Assembly (NCBI GenBank): GCA_903832625.1
Contig: CAILCI010000027.1
Coordinates: 1-64,000 of the forward strand
From: an uncultured Burkholderiales bacterium
GTDB taxonomy: Bacteria; Pseudomonadota; Gammaproteobacteria; Burkholderiales; Burkholderiaceae_C
Direction of reading: 5' to 3'
Length of the DNA: 64,000 bases
The notes under the pieces were generated by a model that had not been told where the DNA came from, searched no databases, and saw nothing but the letters and a program-made list of their open reading frames with translations. This document shows, in pieces, positions 36,785 to 46,696 of the stretch; the stretch's first letter is position 1; every line of letters begins with the position of its first letter. The translations under genes were made by a program, and so were the position numbers.

Positions 36785-38003
36785 GATTGTCCCGCAACTT
36801 CAAGATTTCTTTCGGCGCTTGGCGCATTTCCCTTGGCGCAACACGGCCAGAGTGCTGTATTTGCGTTTTCGCGAAGACCGCCTCGGCCAAACGGCGGGCA
36901 GCTTGACCTTCACCACAACGATTGCTTTGGTGCCGTTTGTCACGGTTATTTTGGCCGCGATGACGGCTTTTCCGCTTTTCAACGATTTGCAAGTGATTTT
37001 GCAAAAACGCCTGGTTGAGAGTTTGGTACCAGAGAATATTTCGCGCCAAGTTTTGGGTTACTTAACGCAATTCGCCAGCAAAGCCAATCGGCTGGGCATG
37101 GTGGGCGTGATGGCGTTGATTTTGTCGGCCATCGCCTTGACCTTCACCATCGACCGCTCGCTCAACGCCATTTGGCGCGTGCGTTTGCGTCGTCCGTTTG
37201 GACACAAGTTGCTGCTGTATTGGGCAGCCTTGACCTTGGGGCCTTTGTTGGTCGGTTTGGCAATGGCTGTGTTGACGCAAATCAACATCATGTCGCGCGA
37301 CTTGATGCCCAGCGTGGGCAACAGCCTAAAGCTCTTGAATAACGCGCTGGAGTTTGTCTTGCTGGCATGGGGTGTGAGCGCCATGTACCGCTACGTTCCC
37401 TACACCCAAGTGAAATGGACACATGCCTACATTGGTGGTGCGTGGGCGGCCTTGGCCACGGAGTTGGCACGCAATGGCTTGGCCTATTACTTTGGCATGA
37501 TGCCGACCTATTCGGTGGTGTATGGCGCGTTTGCGACCGTGCCTATTTTGCTGATTTGGATTTATGCCGTGTGGGCCATTGTGTTGTTGGGCGCGGTCTT
37601 GGTGGCCAATTTGCCCAGCTTGCTCAGCGGCATTGCGCGAGATGGCCGCAGCGTAGGATGGCGTTTTCAGCTGGCGCTAGAAGTCTTGCAAAGCTTGAGC
37701 AAAGCTCGTCAGGGCGCAGATCATGGTTTGAGCTTGATGCAGCTATGCGAGCAATTGCGCCTCGACCCTTTGCAGCTTGAAGAGGTACTCGCCACCTTGG
37801 TCGATTTAGATTGGATTGCGCGTTTGGGCGAGACCTCGCACAGCGTGCACCAGGCCACAAGGCAATCACGTTATGTGTTGCTGGCCGACCCCGACCAAAC
37901 CCCTTTGATGCCGCTCATGCAGCGCTTGTTGCTGGTGCATAGCTCAGAGAGCGCAGGGCTTTGGCGGCGCTGGCAGGCCTTGTTGTTGCGTGATGTGCTG
38001 TGA
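36783..38003 (+). CDS. YihY/virulence factor BrkB family membrane protein
   Basis: QTAGSLTFTTTIALVPFVTVILAAMTAFPLF...LILSAIALTFTIDRSLNAIW; start placed at ATG 36783 rather than ORF start 36546. Confidence 0.88.
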   Translation: MIVPQLQDFFRRLAHFPWRNTARVLYLRFREDRLGQTAGSLTFTTTIALVPFVTVILAAMTAFPLFNDLQVILQKRLVESLVPENISRQVLGYLTQFASKANRLGMVGVMALILSAIALTFTIDRSLNAIWRVRLRRPFGHKLLLYWAALTLGPLLVGLAMAVLTQINIMSRDLMPSVGNSLKLLNNALEFVLLAWGVSAMYRYVPYTQVKWTHAYIGGAWAALATELARNGLAYYFGMMPTYSVVYGAFATVPILLIWIYAVWAIVLLGAVLVANLPSLLSGIARDGRSVGWRFQLALEVLQSLSKARQGADHGLSLMQLCEQLRLDPLQLEEVLATLVDLDWIARLGETSHSVHQATRQSRYVLLADPDQTPLMPLMQRLLLVHSSESAGLWRRWQALLLRDVL

Positions 38004-38019
38004 CGCTCAAGCGCTATTT

Positions 38020-38856
38020 TTAAACGCAATTCAAAAACTCTTTCAACGCTGACAAAGTCTCTTCGGGCGATTCGCTCATTTGGTGATGCCCCATGGGCAC
38101 ATTGACCACACGGTAGTTTTTGTCGCACAAGCGCGCTTGCTCGATCAAGCTTTGAGCGGCTTTGGGTGTGGTCATTTGATCGGTGGCACCCAGCAAAAAC
38201 AAAATTGGGCACGTCACCTCGGCCACCGCTTGCAGGCCATTGGCATAGCTGTCGCAGGCTGTGAAGCCTCGGTGAAACACGTTCACCTGTGGGTTGCTGG
38301 CCAATACTCTGCGCCCCAAAGCCATGGACGCTCCATAGACCCAAGTGCCAGGCCCCAAGGCCGAAGGCGGTGCGGCCAAAGTGGCGCGTGAAAACACATT
38401 CACCATCTTGAGCGCTTTCATTGGTTCATTGAGCGAACTCTCCAACAAAGCGGGCGAAACTTTCATGGGATAGGCCGTGCCGACCAGCCCCAAATGCGTG
38501 ATGCGTTGTTTTAAGCGCGCAGCGGTTTCTAGCGCAATCAAGGAGCCCCAGCTGTGGCCCACCAAAGCCGCTTGTTGCACGCCGGCTGCGTCTAGCAATT
38601 GTTCAATGAATTGCGAGGCTGCTTCCACGCTCTGGGGCGCTTCGCCGCCACTTTTGCAGTGACCCGGCAAATCGACTGCCAACACATTGAAGCCGTGGTG
38701 CGCCAAGTAGCGGCTTTGCAAAATCCAAACGCTGTGGTCGTGGAGCACGCCGTGGATCATGACCACCGTGGGTTGTGCGGGGTCGAATGCTTTGCCGCCT
38801 GTGTACGCATAAGCTTCATACGGGGCAGAGTTGGCTGGGGTGAGGGTGAATTTCAT
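38020..38856 (-). CDS. Alpha/beta hydrolase
   Basis: VVMIHGVLHDHSVW..LAVDLPGHCKSGG..LVGHSWGSLIALE; 4 bp overlap with metY. Confidence 0.88.
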   Translation of the reverse strand: MKFTLTPANSAPYEAYAYTGGKAFDPAQPTVVMIHGVLHDHSVWILQSRYLAHHGFNVLAVDLPGHCKSGGEAPQSVEAASQFIEQLLDAAGVQQAALVGHSWGSLIALETAARLKQRITHLGLVGTAYPMKVSPALLESSLNEPMKALKMVNVFSRATLAAPPSALGPGTWVYGASMALGRRVLASNPQVNVFHRGFTACDSYANGLQAVAEVTCPILFLLGATDQMTTPKAAQSLIEQARLCDKNYRVVNVPMGHHQMSESPEETLSALKEFLNCV

Positions 38857-40160
38857 GCGGCTTTCTCCGCGGCTTTCAGTGCGCGTTTGAGGTCGTCGAT
38901 CAAGTCGTCGGCGTCTTCCAAACCGATGGACAAGCGGATGGTTCCTGCGCCAATGCCGGCTGCGGCCAAGGCCGCGTCGCTCATGCGGAAATGGGTGGTG
39001 CTGGCGGGGTGAATCACCAAGCTGCGGCAGTCGCCCACGTTGGCCAAGTGGCTGAAAATTTTCAGCGCTTCAATGAAGGCACGGCCTTGTGCACGGCTGC
39101 CTTGGATGTCAAAACTGAACACCGAGCCCGCGCCGCGCGGCCCGAACTTCAAGAGTTTGTGCGCCAATGCGTGGCTGGGATGCGATTCGATGAGCGGATG
39201 CCCAACGCGGCTGACCATAGGGTGTGCAGCCAAAAACGCCACCACTCTTTCGGTGTTGCTCATGTGTCTGTCCATGCGCAGCGACAGGGTTTCGATGCCT
39301 TGCAAAATCAACCATGCGCTGTGTGGGCTCAGACACGCGCCAAAGTCGCGCAAACCTTCACGGCGCGCACGCAGCAAGAAAGCGCCCACGGTGCTCTCTT
39401 CGCTGAACACCATGTTGTGAAAACCTTCGTAGCTTTGCGTGAGTTCAGGGAATTTTCCGCTGCGCTCCCAATCGAAGCTGCCGCCATCGACCACGATGCC
39501 GCCAATCACCGTGCCGTGACCGCTCAAAAATTTGGTGGCCGAGTGGTAGACCAAATCGGCACCCAAAGCCAAAGGCTGAATCAGGTAGGGCGTGGTGAGG
39601 GTAGAGTCCACCAACAAAGGCACGCCCGCTTCGTGCGCGATGCTTGAAATGCTGGGAATGTCCAGCACGTCTAAACCGGGATTGCCCACGGTTTCGCCAA
39701 AAAACAGCTTGGTATTGGGACGCACTGCGGCGCGCCAAGCGTCTATGTCGTTGGGCTTGACGAAAGTCGTTTCAATGCCAAATCGGCTCAGCGTGTAGTG
39801 CAGCAAATTGTGCGAGCCACCGTACAAAGCCGTGCTCGCCACAATGTGCGAACCCGCGCCCATGAGTGTGGCAATGCACAAATGCAAAGCCGCTTGCCCA
39901 CTGGCCGTAGAGATGGCGCCAATGCCGCCTTCCAGAGCCGCCACACGTTGCTCAAGCACTGCGTTGGTGGGGTTGCTGATGCGGCTGTACACATGGCCGG
40001 CACGCTCCAAATTGAACAAAGCCGCCGCATGGTCGCTGGACTCAAAAACAAAGGAAGTGGTGAGGTGAATCGGCACGGCGCGCGCGCCAGTGGCGGGGTC
40101 AGGCGACGCGCCTGCGTGCAGCGCCAAGGTGTCAAAACTGGGGTCTGTGTAGCCGGGCAT
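38853..40160 (-). CDS. metY: O-acetylhomoserine aminocarboxypropyltransferase / O-acetylhomoserine sulfhydrylase
   Basis: DPSFDTLALHAGASPDPATGARAVPIHLTTSFVFESSDHAAALFNLERAGHVYSRISNPT; PLP site HSATKFLSGHG. Confidence 0.93.
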   Translation of the reverse strand: MPGYTDPSFDTLALHAGASPDPATGARAVPIHLTTSFVFESSDHAAALFNLERAGHVYSRISNPTNAVLEQRVAALEGGIGAISTASGQAALHLCIATLMGAGSHIVASTALYGGSHNLLHYTLSRFGIETTFVKPNDIDAWRAAVRPNTKLFFGETVGNPGLDVLDIPSISSIAHEAGVPLLVDSTLTTPYLIQPLALGADLVYHSATKFLSGHGTVIGGIVVDGGSFDWERSGKFPELTQSYEGFHNMVFSEESTVGAFLLRARREGLRDFGACLSPHSAWLILQGIETLSLRMDRHMSNTERVVAFLAAHPMVSRVGHPLIESHPSHALAHKLLKFGPRGAGSVFSFDIQGSRAQGRAFIEALKIFSHLANVGDCRSLVIHPASTTHFRMSDAALAAAGIGAGTIRLSIGLEDADDLIDDLKRALKAAEKAA

Positions 40161-40238
40161 GGTTTTCTCGGGGTTTTTTGTCAGGTGGTTTCATGCGATT
40201 GTGGGCTATATTCGCAAGAAACCTCTCAGGAGAAAACC

Positions 40239-40703
40239 ATGAAAGTCACCGATATCTTGCGTGTCAAAGGCGTCAGTGCCTTGTTCACCGTCGATCCTAT
40301 GCAGCCCTTGGCCTTGGCCGTTCAGCACATGGCTGACAAAGACTTGGGTTCTTTGGTCGTCATGGAACATGGTGATTTGGTGGGCATGTTGACCTTTCGC
40401 GAAGTCATTCAAGCCTTGAACAAAAACGGTGGTGCTTTGGGCGAATCCACGGTGCGCAGCGCAATGGACGACCATCCGCTGACCTGTTCGCCCGACACCG
40501 AACTCGACGAAGTGCGCCGCATGATGCTCGAGAGCCATGCCCGCTACATGCCCGTCATTGGCAACCGCAAACTCCAAGGCGTGATCAGCTTTTACGACGT
40601 CGCCAAAGCGGTGGTGGACAGCCAAAACTTTGAGAACAAAATGCTCAAGGCCTATATCCGTGATTGGCCGAGTGAGTCGCAGGGTGAGGCGGCTGCGGGG
40701 TAA
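40239..40703 (+). CDS. CBS-domain protein
   Basis: MKVTDILRVKGVSALFTVDPMQPLALAVQHMADKDLGSLVVMEHGDLVGMLTFREV; tandem CBS; RBS CAGGAGA; start at ATG 40239. Confidence 0.9.
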   Translation: MKVTDILRVKGVSALFTVDPMQPLALAVQHMADKDLGSLVVMEHGDLVGMLTFREVIQALNKNGGALGESTVRSAMDDHPLTCSPDTELDEVRRMMLESHARYMPVIGNRKLQGVISFYDVAKAVVDSQNFENKMLKAYIRDWPSESQGEAAAG

Positions 40704-40808
40704 GACGAATCAAAGCTTGAACTGACTTCATGGCGAAAAGTCAACGCTTGCCTATTCAGGAACGTGCATTTTGACGGTGCAATTTTTCATGCGGGATAAT
40801 CTCACCCC

Positions 40809-41906
40809 ATGAGCGGCAATACATTCGGAACCCTTTTCGCAGTCACCAACTTTGGTGAATCCCACGGTCCAGCCATTGGCTGCGTGATTGACGGCTGCCC
40901 ACCGGGCATGGCGTTGAGCGAGGCAGACATCCAATTCGATTTGGACCGTCGTCGTCCTGGCACCAGCCGCCATGTGACGCAGCGCAATGAACCCGATCAA
41001 GTCCAAATTTTGTCTGGCGTGTTTGAGGGCAAAACCACCGGCACGCCGATTGCGCTGTTGATCCAAAACACCGACCAGCGCAGCAAAGACTACGGCAACA
41101 TCTTGCAGACCTTTCGGCCCGGCCACGCCGACTACACCTATTTCCAAAAATTCGGCATCCGCGACCCGCGCGGTGGTGGCCGCTCATCTGCCCGTTTGAC
41201 CGCGCCCACCGTGGCTGCAGGTGCGGTGGCCAAGAAGTGGCTGAAAGAAAAATTTGGCACCGAATTCAAAGGCTGCATGACCCAACTCGGCGAGTTACCC
41301 ATTGCCTTTGAAGACTGGGCGCATGTGCCCAACAATCCGTTTTACGCGCCCTGCGCCGATGTGCAGGCTTTTGAAGATTACATGGACACGCTGCGCAAAT
41401 CGGGCGATTCCTGCGGCGCACGCATTCGCGTGGTGGCCACTGGCATGCCGGTGGGTTTGGGGCAGCCGCTGTACGACAAACTCGATGCCGACATTGCCTA
41501 CGCCATGATGGGCTTGAATGCCGTCAAAGGCGTGGAAATTGGCGCCGGCTTTGCCAGCGTCGCGCAACGCGGCACAACGCACGGCGACTCGCTCACGCCA
41601 CAAGGCTTTGCCAGCAACAATGCAGGCGGCGTCTTGGGCGGTATCAGCACGGGGCAAGACTTGGAGGTGAGCATTGCCATCAAGCCCACCAGTTCTATTT
41701 TGAGCCCACGCGACTCGATTGACCAAAACGGGCAACCCACCGAGGTGGTCACCAAAGGTCGTCACGATCCTTGCGTGGGCATTCGCGCCACGCCCATTGC
41801 CGAAGCCCTGCTGGCGCTGGTGGTGATGGACCACGCCTTGCGTCATCGTGCGCAATGTGGCGATGTAGAGGTCCACTTGCCGCCCATTGCTGCCCACACG
41901 TCTTGA
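40809..41906 (+). CDS. aroC: Chorismate synthase
   Basis: [51 protein letters not shown]. Confidence 0.98.
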   Translation: MSGNTFGTLFAVTNFGESHGPAIGCVIDGCPPGMALSEADIQFDLDRRRPGTSRHVTQRNEPDQVQILSGVFEGKTTGTPIALLIQNTDQRSKDYGNILQTFRPGHADYTYFQKFGIRDPRGGGRSSARLTAPTVAAGAVAKKWLKEKFGTEFKGCMTQLGELPIAFEDWAHVPNNPFYAPCADVQAFEDYMDTLRKSGDSCGARIRVVATGMPVGLGQPLYDKLDADIAYAMMGLNAVKGVEIGAGFASVAQRGTTHGDSLTPQGFASNNAGGVLGGISTGQDLEVSIAIKPTSSILSPRDSIDQNGQPTEVVTKGRHDPCVGIRATPIAEALLALVVMDHALRHRAQCGDVEVHLPPIAAHTS

Positions 41907-43086
41907 GGTGACAAGCGCTCGCAAACCTTTGATGGCCTTCGCCGCGTTGTCGGCGTTTTATTTGGCGCACATGGGTTTTTTCAATCCGTATTTGCCGCTG
42001 TGGCTCAAAAGCCAAGGTTTGTCGGTGGCCACCATTGGTATGTTGACGGCCATTCAATCGGCCACGCGCTTGGTCGCGCCTTATGGCTGGGGTTGGCTGA
42101 GCGACCACACGGGCGAGCGGGTGCGCTTGATGCGTTATTGCTCGGCGGCGGCTTTGCTGGGATCGGCGGGATTGTTGTTCAGTGGCAGTTTGTGGTGGCT
42201 GGCGGGCGTGCTGTTGTTCATGTTTATCCACACCAGCGCGATGATGCCTTTGAGCGAAGCGATTTTGGTGCATTGGGTCAGCGTGGACGGCAGCTTTGAT
42301 GCCAGCCGATATTCGCGCGTGCGTTTGTGGGGTTCGCTGGGGTTTTTGCTCACCGCACTGGCCGCAGGCGCTTGGTTTGATGCGCACGGCATGGGCAGTT
42401 TTGCCTGGTGGGCGGTGGTGTCGTTGGCGCTGGTCAATGTGTTTGTCTGGATATTGCCCAATCATGTTGAGGCCACGCACGAAGTGAAAGACCATACGCC
42501 CATGCGCGAGGTCTTGCGTGACCCACAGGTGATTTGGTTTTTGAGCAGCGTGTTTTTTCATGTGCTCTCGCACATGTGCATTTATGTGTTTTTCTCGCTG
42601 TATTTGGACAGCTTGGGCTACAGCAAAGCCATGATTGGTTTGCTGTGGGCGGTGTCGGTATTGGCTGAAATCATTTTGTTTTTCACCCAAGGCCGCTGGA
42701 TGGGCTTATTCAGCTTGCCGCGCTGGTTGCTGGTGTGCGGGGCGGTGATGGTGTTGCGCATGGTGTTGACCACCAGCTTGGCCGATGTGTTGTGGGTGTT
42801 GTTTGTGGCGCAAATCCTGCACGCGCTGACCTTTGCCATGCACCACGCCACTTGCATTGCCTTGTTGTCACAATATTTCCCGATTCGTTTGCGGGCAAGG
42901 GCGCAGGCGCTGTATGCGTCTTTGGGCTATGGCTTGCCGGGGGTGCTGGGCGCTTTTGTGGGCGGTCAGATCAGCCAAGCTTGGGGATTGCAATCGGTGT
43001 ATGCGGTGTCGATTGGCACGGCTTTGCTGGCTTGTGCGTGTGCTGCCATGTTGGTGCGCCTGGATGCGCGGCGCTCCACACTCTGA
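41887..43086 (+). CDS. MFS transporter (HcaT/LacY-like)
   Basis: 12-TM pattern; start could be GTG 41908, which would remove the overlap with aroC. Confidence 0.82.
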   Translation: MLPTRLEVTSARKPLMAFAALSAFYLAHMGFFNPYLPLWLKSQGLSVATIGMLTAIQSATRLVAPYGWGWLSDHTGERVRLMRYCSAAALLGSAGLLFSGSLWWLAGVLLFMFIHTSAMMPLSEAILVHWVSVDGSFDASRYSRVRLWGSLGFLLTALAAGAWFDAHGMGSFAWWAVVSLALVNVFVWILPNHVEATHEVKDHTPMREVLRDPQVIWFLSSVFFHVLSHMCIYVFFSLYLDSLGYSKAMIGLLWAVSVLAEIILFFTQGRWMGLFSLPRWLLVCGAVMVLRMVLTTSLADVLWVLFVAQILHALTFAMHHATCIALLSQYFPIRLRARAQALYASLGYGLPGVLGAFVGGQISQAWGLQSVYAVSIGTALLACACAAMLVRLDARRSTL

Positions 43087-43139
43087 GAGAGCGGCGCTGA
43101 GTCGATCAACGCCGTCCTCGCTTGTGGCAGAGGGCTTTT

Positions 43140-44186
43140 TTATGCAGCTTTGGTCAGCGCACTGCCACTGGGTTTGCGAATGACTTTGGCCAACAGAGGT
43201 TTTTCTGCCCAGTAGTGAAACACCCAGCCCGTTGCGTTGCTGAATATCCAAGCGATGAGGCCAAAGCACAAGGCCATGGTACTGCCTTGCAACCCCAGTT
43301 GCTCCCACACTGCGCTGGCGATGATCAACACACCAAAGTGTGTGAGGAACATGGCGTAAGAACTGTCAGCCAACAAGCCCACCCATTTGGCAAAGTGCGA
43401 AGCCATGACGTTTCGATGGCTGATCGACACCAGCACCACAGCGCTGATGATGGCCAGAGCCAAACGAATTCGCGGATGCTCGAGGCAGGCAATCAAACCA
43501 AACATGAGCGTGAGCATGAAAATAGCGCGATCGGTGGCCGAGCGTTTGGCCCAAGCGGCCAATGCACCCAAGCCATAGGCGCCAAAGAAATAAACCGCCC
43601 ACACATCCATGCTGTCGTTCAGGTTGAAAAAGAACATCGAGGCCACGCAGAGTGCTGCCGTTGCGCCTGACAAAGCGCGAGGTGTTTTCAGCACAAAGGC
43701 CAGCAAAGTGAGCACGGCGAACAACTGAAAGTCAATGGCTACATACCAAACGCCAGTGGACAGCGCCGGCACGTCAAGCACGGATTGAAGCAGAGTCAAA
43801 TGCGCCAACACGTTGACCAATGTGGGCGGAGGCACCAGCCAATCGCCAGAAATCATGGGACGCAAGAGCCAGGTCAAAGCACTGATCCAGCACAGTGCCA
43901 ACACATAACTGGGCATGAGTCGGAAATAGCGTTGCTGAATAAGGGTGAGAGGGCGAATCAGACGATGTGATGAGAGTGATTGCGCTGCTAAAAAGCCGCC
44001 AATCACCAAGAACACCTGAACCGCCAAGCGCGCATCGTTGTACAAGTGGTCGATGAGCAAGGGCCAAGCTTGCCGCACGGCTTGTGCCAAAGGGCCATAG
44101 GCGGAAAAATGATGCAACACAATGAGTTGTGCTGCCATTAATTTGATGAGGTCGACAAAAAATGAACGGTTCTTACGTTTGAGCAT
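43140..44186 (-). CDS. Acyltransferase-3 (OafA/YrhL-like) membrane protein
   Basis: FFVDLIKLMAAQLIVLHHFSAYGPLA..FLVIGGFLAAQSL; ten-TM acyltransferase pattern. Confidence 0.82.
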   Translation of the reverse strand: MLKRKNRSFFVDLIKLMAAQLIVLHHFSAYGPLAQAVRQAWPLLIDHLYNDARLAVQVFLVIGGFLAAQSLSSHRLIRPLTLIQQRYFRLMPSYVLALCWISALTWLLRPMISGDWLVPPPTLVNVLAHLTLLQSVLDVPALSTGVWYVAIDFQLFAVLTLLAFVLKTPRALSGATAALCVASMFFFNLNDSMDVWAVYFFGAYGLGALAAWAKRSATDRAIFMLTLMFGLIACLEHPRIRLALAIISAVVLVSISHRNVMASHFAKWVGLLADSSYAMFLTHFGVLIIASAVWEQLGLQGSTMALCFGLIAWIFSNATGWVFHYWAEKPLLAKVIRKPSGSALTKAA

Positions 44187-44207
44187 GGTTGACTATTTTA
44201 GTAATTT

Positions 44208-45146
44208 TTATCTAACCTGCTGTCTCACCCCGATGACCAACGGACAAGGCACGCGACCGTCTTTGTCGCGGGGCAGGGTTTCGAGCTTGATGAAGGCTTT
44301 GACCACTGCGTCGTCCCATGCCGCATTGGCGCTGGGTTTGGAGACGCGCGGCGTGCCGATGATGGTGCCGTTGGGGGCGCATTGCACTTCCACGTCCACG
44401 ATGTAGGGCGTGGCATCGCCGGAGAAGGTGATTTTGGGGTAGAGCAGAGTTTGAATGCGCCCGCCATAGCTGTCGGAGGGGCCTGCGGAGCGCTGGGCTG
44501 TGCCTGTGGCGTCGCTGCTGCCGGTTGCGCCTGCCAAGCCGGAGATGCGCTTCATGTTTTCTTTGCGCAGTTCGTCCAGCTTTTTGGCTTCTTCAGCGGC
44601 TTGTTGCGCGGCTTTTTGTTCTTTGAGCTCTTTGTCCTTCAACTCTTTTTCTTTTTGCGCTTTGTCTTTGATGGCCTTGTCCTTCAAGGCTTTATCTTTG
44701 AGTTCTTGTTCGCGTTTGGCGTCGAGTTTGCGTTTTTCTTCGGCGGCCTTGTCCTCGGCCAGTTTCTTGGCTTTTTTGGCTTCGGCTTCTTTGAGCTTTT
44801 CTTCAGCCTCTAATTTTTTGCGTTTGGTAATGGCAATGTCGGCGTCTTTGCTGGGCGCGGGCGGTGGCGCGGGTTTGACTTCTGCCTTGGGTGGCGGCGG
44901 TGGAGGCGGGGGCGGCTCTACGGGTTCGGGCGGTGTTTCTACCAATTTAGGCGCAGCAGCCACTGGCACCGCGGCCCACAATTCGGCCTCGACCGAATAA
45001 TGTTCGTCAGGCCGCCAATGAATGCCTGCGGTCAAGGCCGCCACCAGCAACGCATGAACGAACAGCGCCATCACCAAAGCCGTCGAGGTGCCGGCGGGCT
45101 TGGGTGGCGCAAATTCCAGGTGCGTGGTGCGGCGAGTCGTGGTCAC
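44208..45146 (-). CDS. tolA: TolA-like cell envelope integrity protein
   Basis: N-terminal TM, Pro-rich then Lys/Glu/Ala-rich helical domain, C-terminal TonB/TolA-like domain; follows tolR. Confidence 0.88.
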   Translation of the reverse strand: MTTTRRTTHLEFAPPKPAGTSTALVMALFVHALLVAALTAGIHWRPDEHYSVEAELWAAVPVAAAPKLVETPPEPVEPPPPPPPPPKAEVKPAPPPAPSKDADIAITKRKKLEAEEKLKEAEAKKAKKLAEDKAAEEKRKLDAKREQELKDKALKDKAIKDKAQKEKELKDKELKEQKAAQQAAEEAKKLDELRKENMKRISGLAGATGSSDATGTAQRSAGPSDSYGGRIQTLLYPKITFSGDATPYIVDVEVQCAPNGTIIGTPRVSKPSANAAWDDAVVKAFIKLETLPRDKDGRVPCPLVIGVRQQVR

Positions 45147-45157
45147 GTTGACAACAG

Positions 45158-45589
45158 TTATTCGCTGAGTTGCATGGCCAAGCCGACACGGCCCACGCCT
45201 GAGCGTTGCAGTGTGTCCATGGCTTTGACCACGGTTTCGTACTTGATGCTTTTGTCGGCTGAAATCACCACGGGCGTGTTGCTGGCTTCGCCCTGCATGG
45301 CTTGCACATCGTGCGCCAAGGTTTTGAGGGAGCTGCTGGTGGTTTTCACCAAACTGCCCGTGCTCTTGACGGTGATTTTTTCGTCTTTGCTGATCTCCAC
45401 ATTGATCACTTGCTCAGGCGCGGTGGCGGCTTTGCCCACGCTGGGCACGTCAATCACGCTGGGCGAAATCAGCGGCGCGGTGACCATGAAGATGATGAGC
45501 AAGACCAGCATCACGTCGATGAACGGCACCATGTTGATCTCGTTCATGCTGCGTCGTCCGCGTCCGGCTCTGGGGGCTAGGGAGGCCAT
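45158..45589 (-). CDS. tolR: ExbD/TolR family protein
   Basis: MNEINMVPFIDVMLVLLIIFMVTAPLI. Confidence 0.94.
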   Translation of the reverse strand: MASLAPRAGRGRRSMNEINMVPFIDVMLVLLIIFMVTAPLISPSVIDVPSVGKAATAPEQVINVEISKDEKITVKSTGSLVKTTSSSLKTLAHDVQAMQGEASNTPVVISADKSIKYETVVKAMDTLQRSGVGRVGLAMQLSE

Positions 45590-45605
45590 GTGTACTCCTA
45601 AGAGG

Positions 45606-46295
45606 TCAATGCGCCATGGTGGTGGAGCTGACGTTGCGCTGCAAGATGTTGGAGAACTCTTCCATGAAGGTCTCTAGCTTGATGGAGATGCGGTCAATGT
45701 CACGTGAAAAACGGTTGTAGGCCAACACCGCAGGAATGGCGGCAAACAAGCCAATGGCGGTGGCAACCAAAGCTTCGGCAATGCCCGGTGCAACTTTGGC
45801 CAAGGTGACTTGCTGCATGCCTGCCAAACCGGTGAAGGCGTGCATGATGCCCCAAACCGTGCCAAACAAACCCACATACGGCGATACCGAGCCGACCGAA
45901 GCCAGCAGCGAGAGATTGGATTCGATGGCATCCATCTCACGTTGATAGCTCGCGCGCATGGCGCGGCGGGCGCCGTCCATCAAGGTGGAGGTGTCGTTGA
46001 TGCGGCGTTCGCGCAGCTTTTGGTACTCCCGCATGCCGCTGGCAAAAATGCGCTCCATCGGCCCCGAGGTTTTGGCGTTTTGTGCGGCGGCGGCAAAGAG
46101 TTCGTTCAAACTAGCGCCCGACCAGAAGTCGCGCTCAAAGGTTTCGTTCAACGCTTTGATGCGTTTGACCGAGAAAATTTTGCGAAAAATTGCGGTCCAA
46201 CTGGTGATGGACACGCCCAGCAACAGGGCGACCACCACTTGCACCACCCAACTGGCGTTGAGCAACAAAGTCACGATGGAAAAGTCTTGATTCAT
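45606..46295 (-). CDS. tolQ: TolQ proton channel subunit
   Basis: VGSVSPYVGLFGTVWGIMHAFTGLAGMQQVTLAKVAPGIAEALVATAIGLFAAIPAVLAYNRF. Confidence 0.95.
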   Translation of the reverse strand: MNQDFSIVTLLLNASWVVQVVVALLLGVSITSWTAIFRKIFSVKRIKALNETFERDFWSGASLNELFAAAAQNAKTSGPMERIFASGMREYQKLRERRINDTSTLMDGARRAMRASYQREMDAIESNLSLLASVGSVSPYVGLFGTVWGIMHAFTGLAGMQQVTLAKVAPGIAEALVATAIGLFAAIPAVLAYNRFSRDIDRISIKLETFMEEFSNILQRNVSSTTMAH

Positions 46296-46693
46296 GTCAG
46301 GCGTTCCAATACAGAAGAGGGGATTCTCGCAGGCTTCAAGGTTGCAGCATCGACCCAGCCGATGCGAATACTACCTTCGCACAGTAAAGTTGTGTCGCGC
46401 CAAGCTTGCTGCTCAATCACTAAGCTGGCGCGTCCGGCTTCGCCCATGCGGGCGGTGACGCGCAGCAGATCGTCGAGTTGCGCGGGGCGATGGTATTTGA
46501 CTTGGGTTTCGCTCACCACAAACATGCCGCCCGTGGCTTGGCGCAAGGCCTGTTGCTCAACCCCCAAATGGCGCAACCACTCGGTGCGCGCGCGTTCAAA
46601 GAACTTGAGGTAGTTGGCATAGAAGACGATGCCGCCTGCATCGGTGTCTTCCCAGTAAATACGAACCAGATGTTCAAAAGCAGCAGTGTTCAT
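46292..46693 (-). CDS. ybgC: Tol-Pal associated acyl-CoA thioesterase
   Basis: RIYWEDTDAGGIVFYANYLKFFERARTEWLRHLG. Confidence 0.94.
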   Translation of the reverse strand: MNTAAFEHLVRIYWEDTDAGGIVFYANYLKFFERARTEWLRHLGVEQQALRQATGGMFVVSETQVKYHRPAQLDDLLRVTARMGEAGRASLVIEQQAWRDTTLLCEGSIRIGWVDAATLKPARIPSSVLERLT

Positions 46694-46696
46694 GGG

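Noticed and set aside
39798-40238. N-terminal extension of the CBS protein in the ORF track
   Set aside because: It is antisense to metY; a good RBS and ATG at 40239 give the normal CBS protein.
40161-40238. SAM-type riboswitch upstream of metY
   Set aside because: Intergenic space is too short and no conserved SAM-riboswitch blocks are visible.
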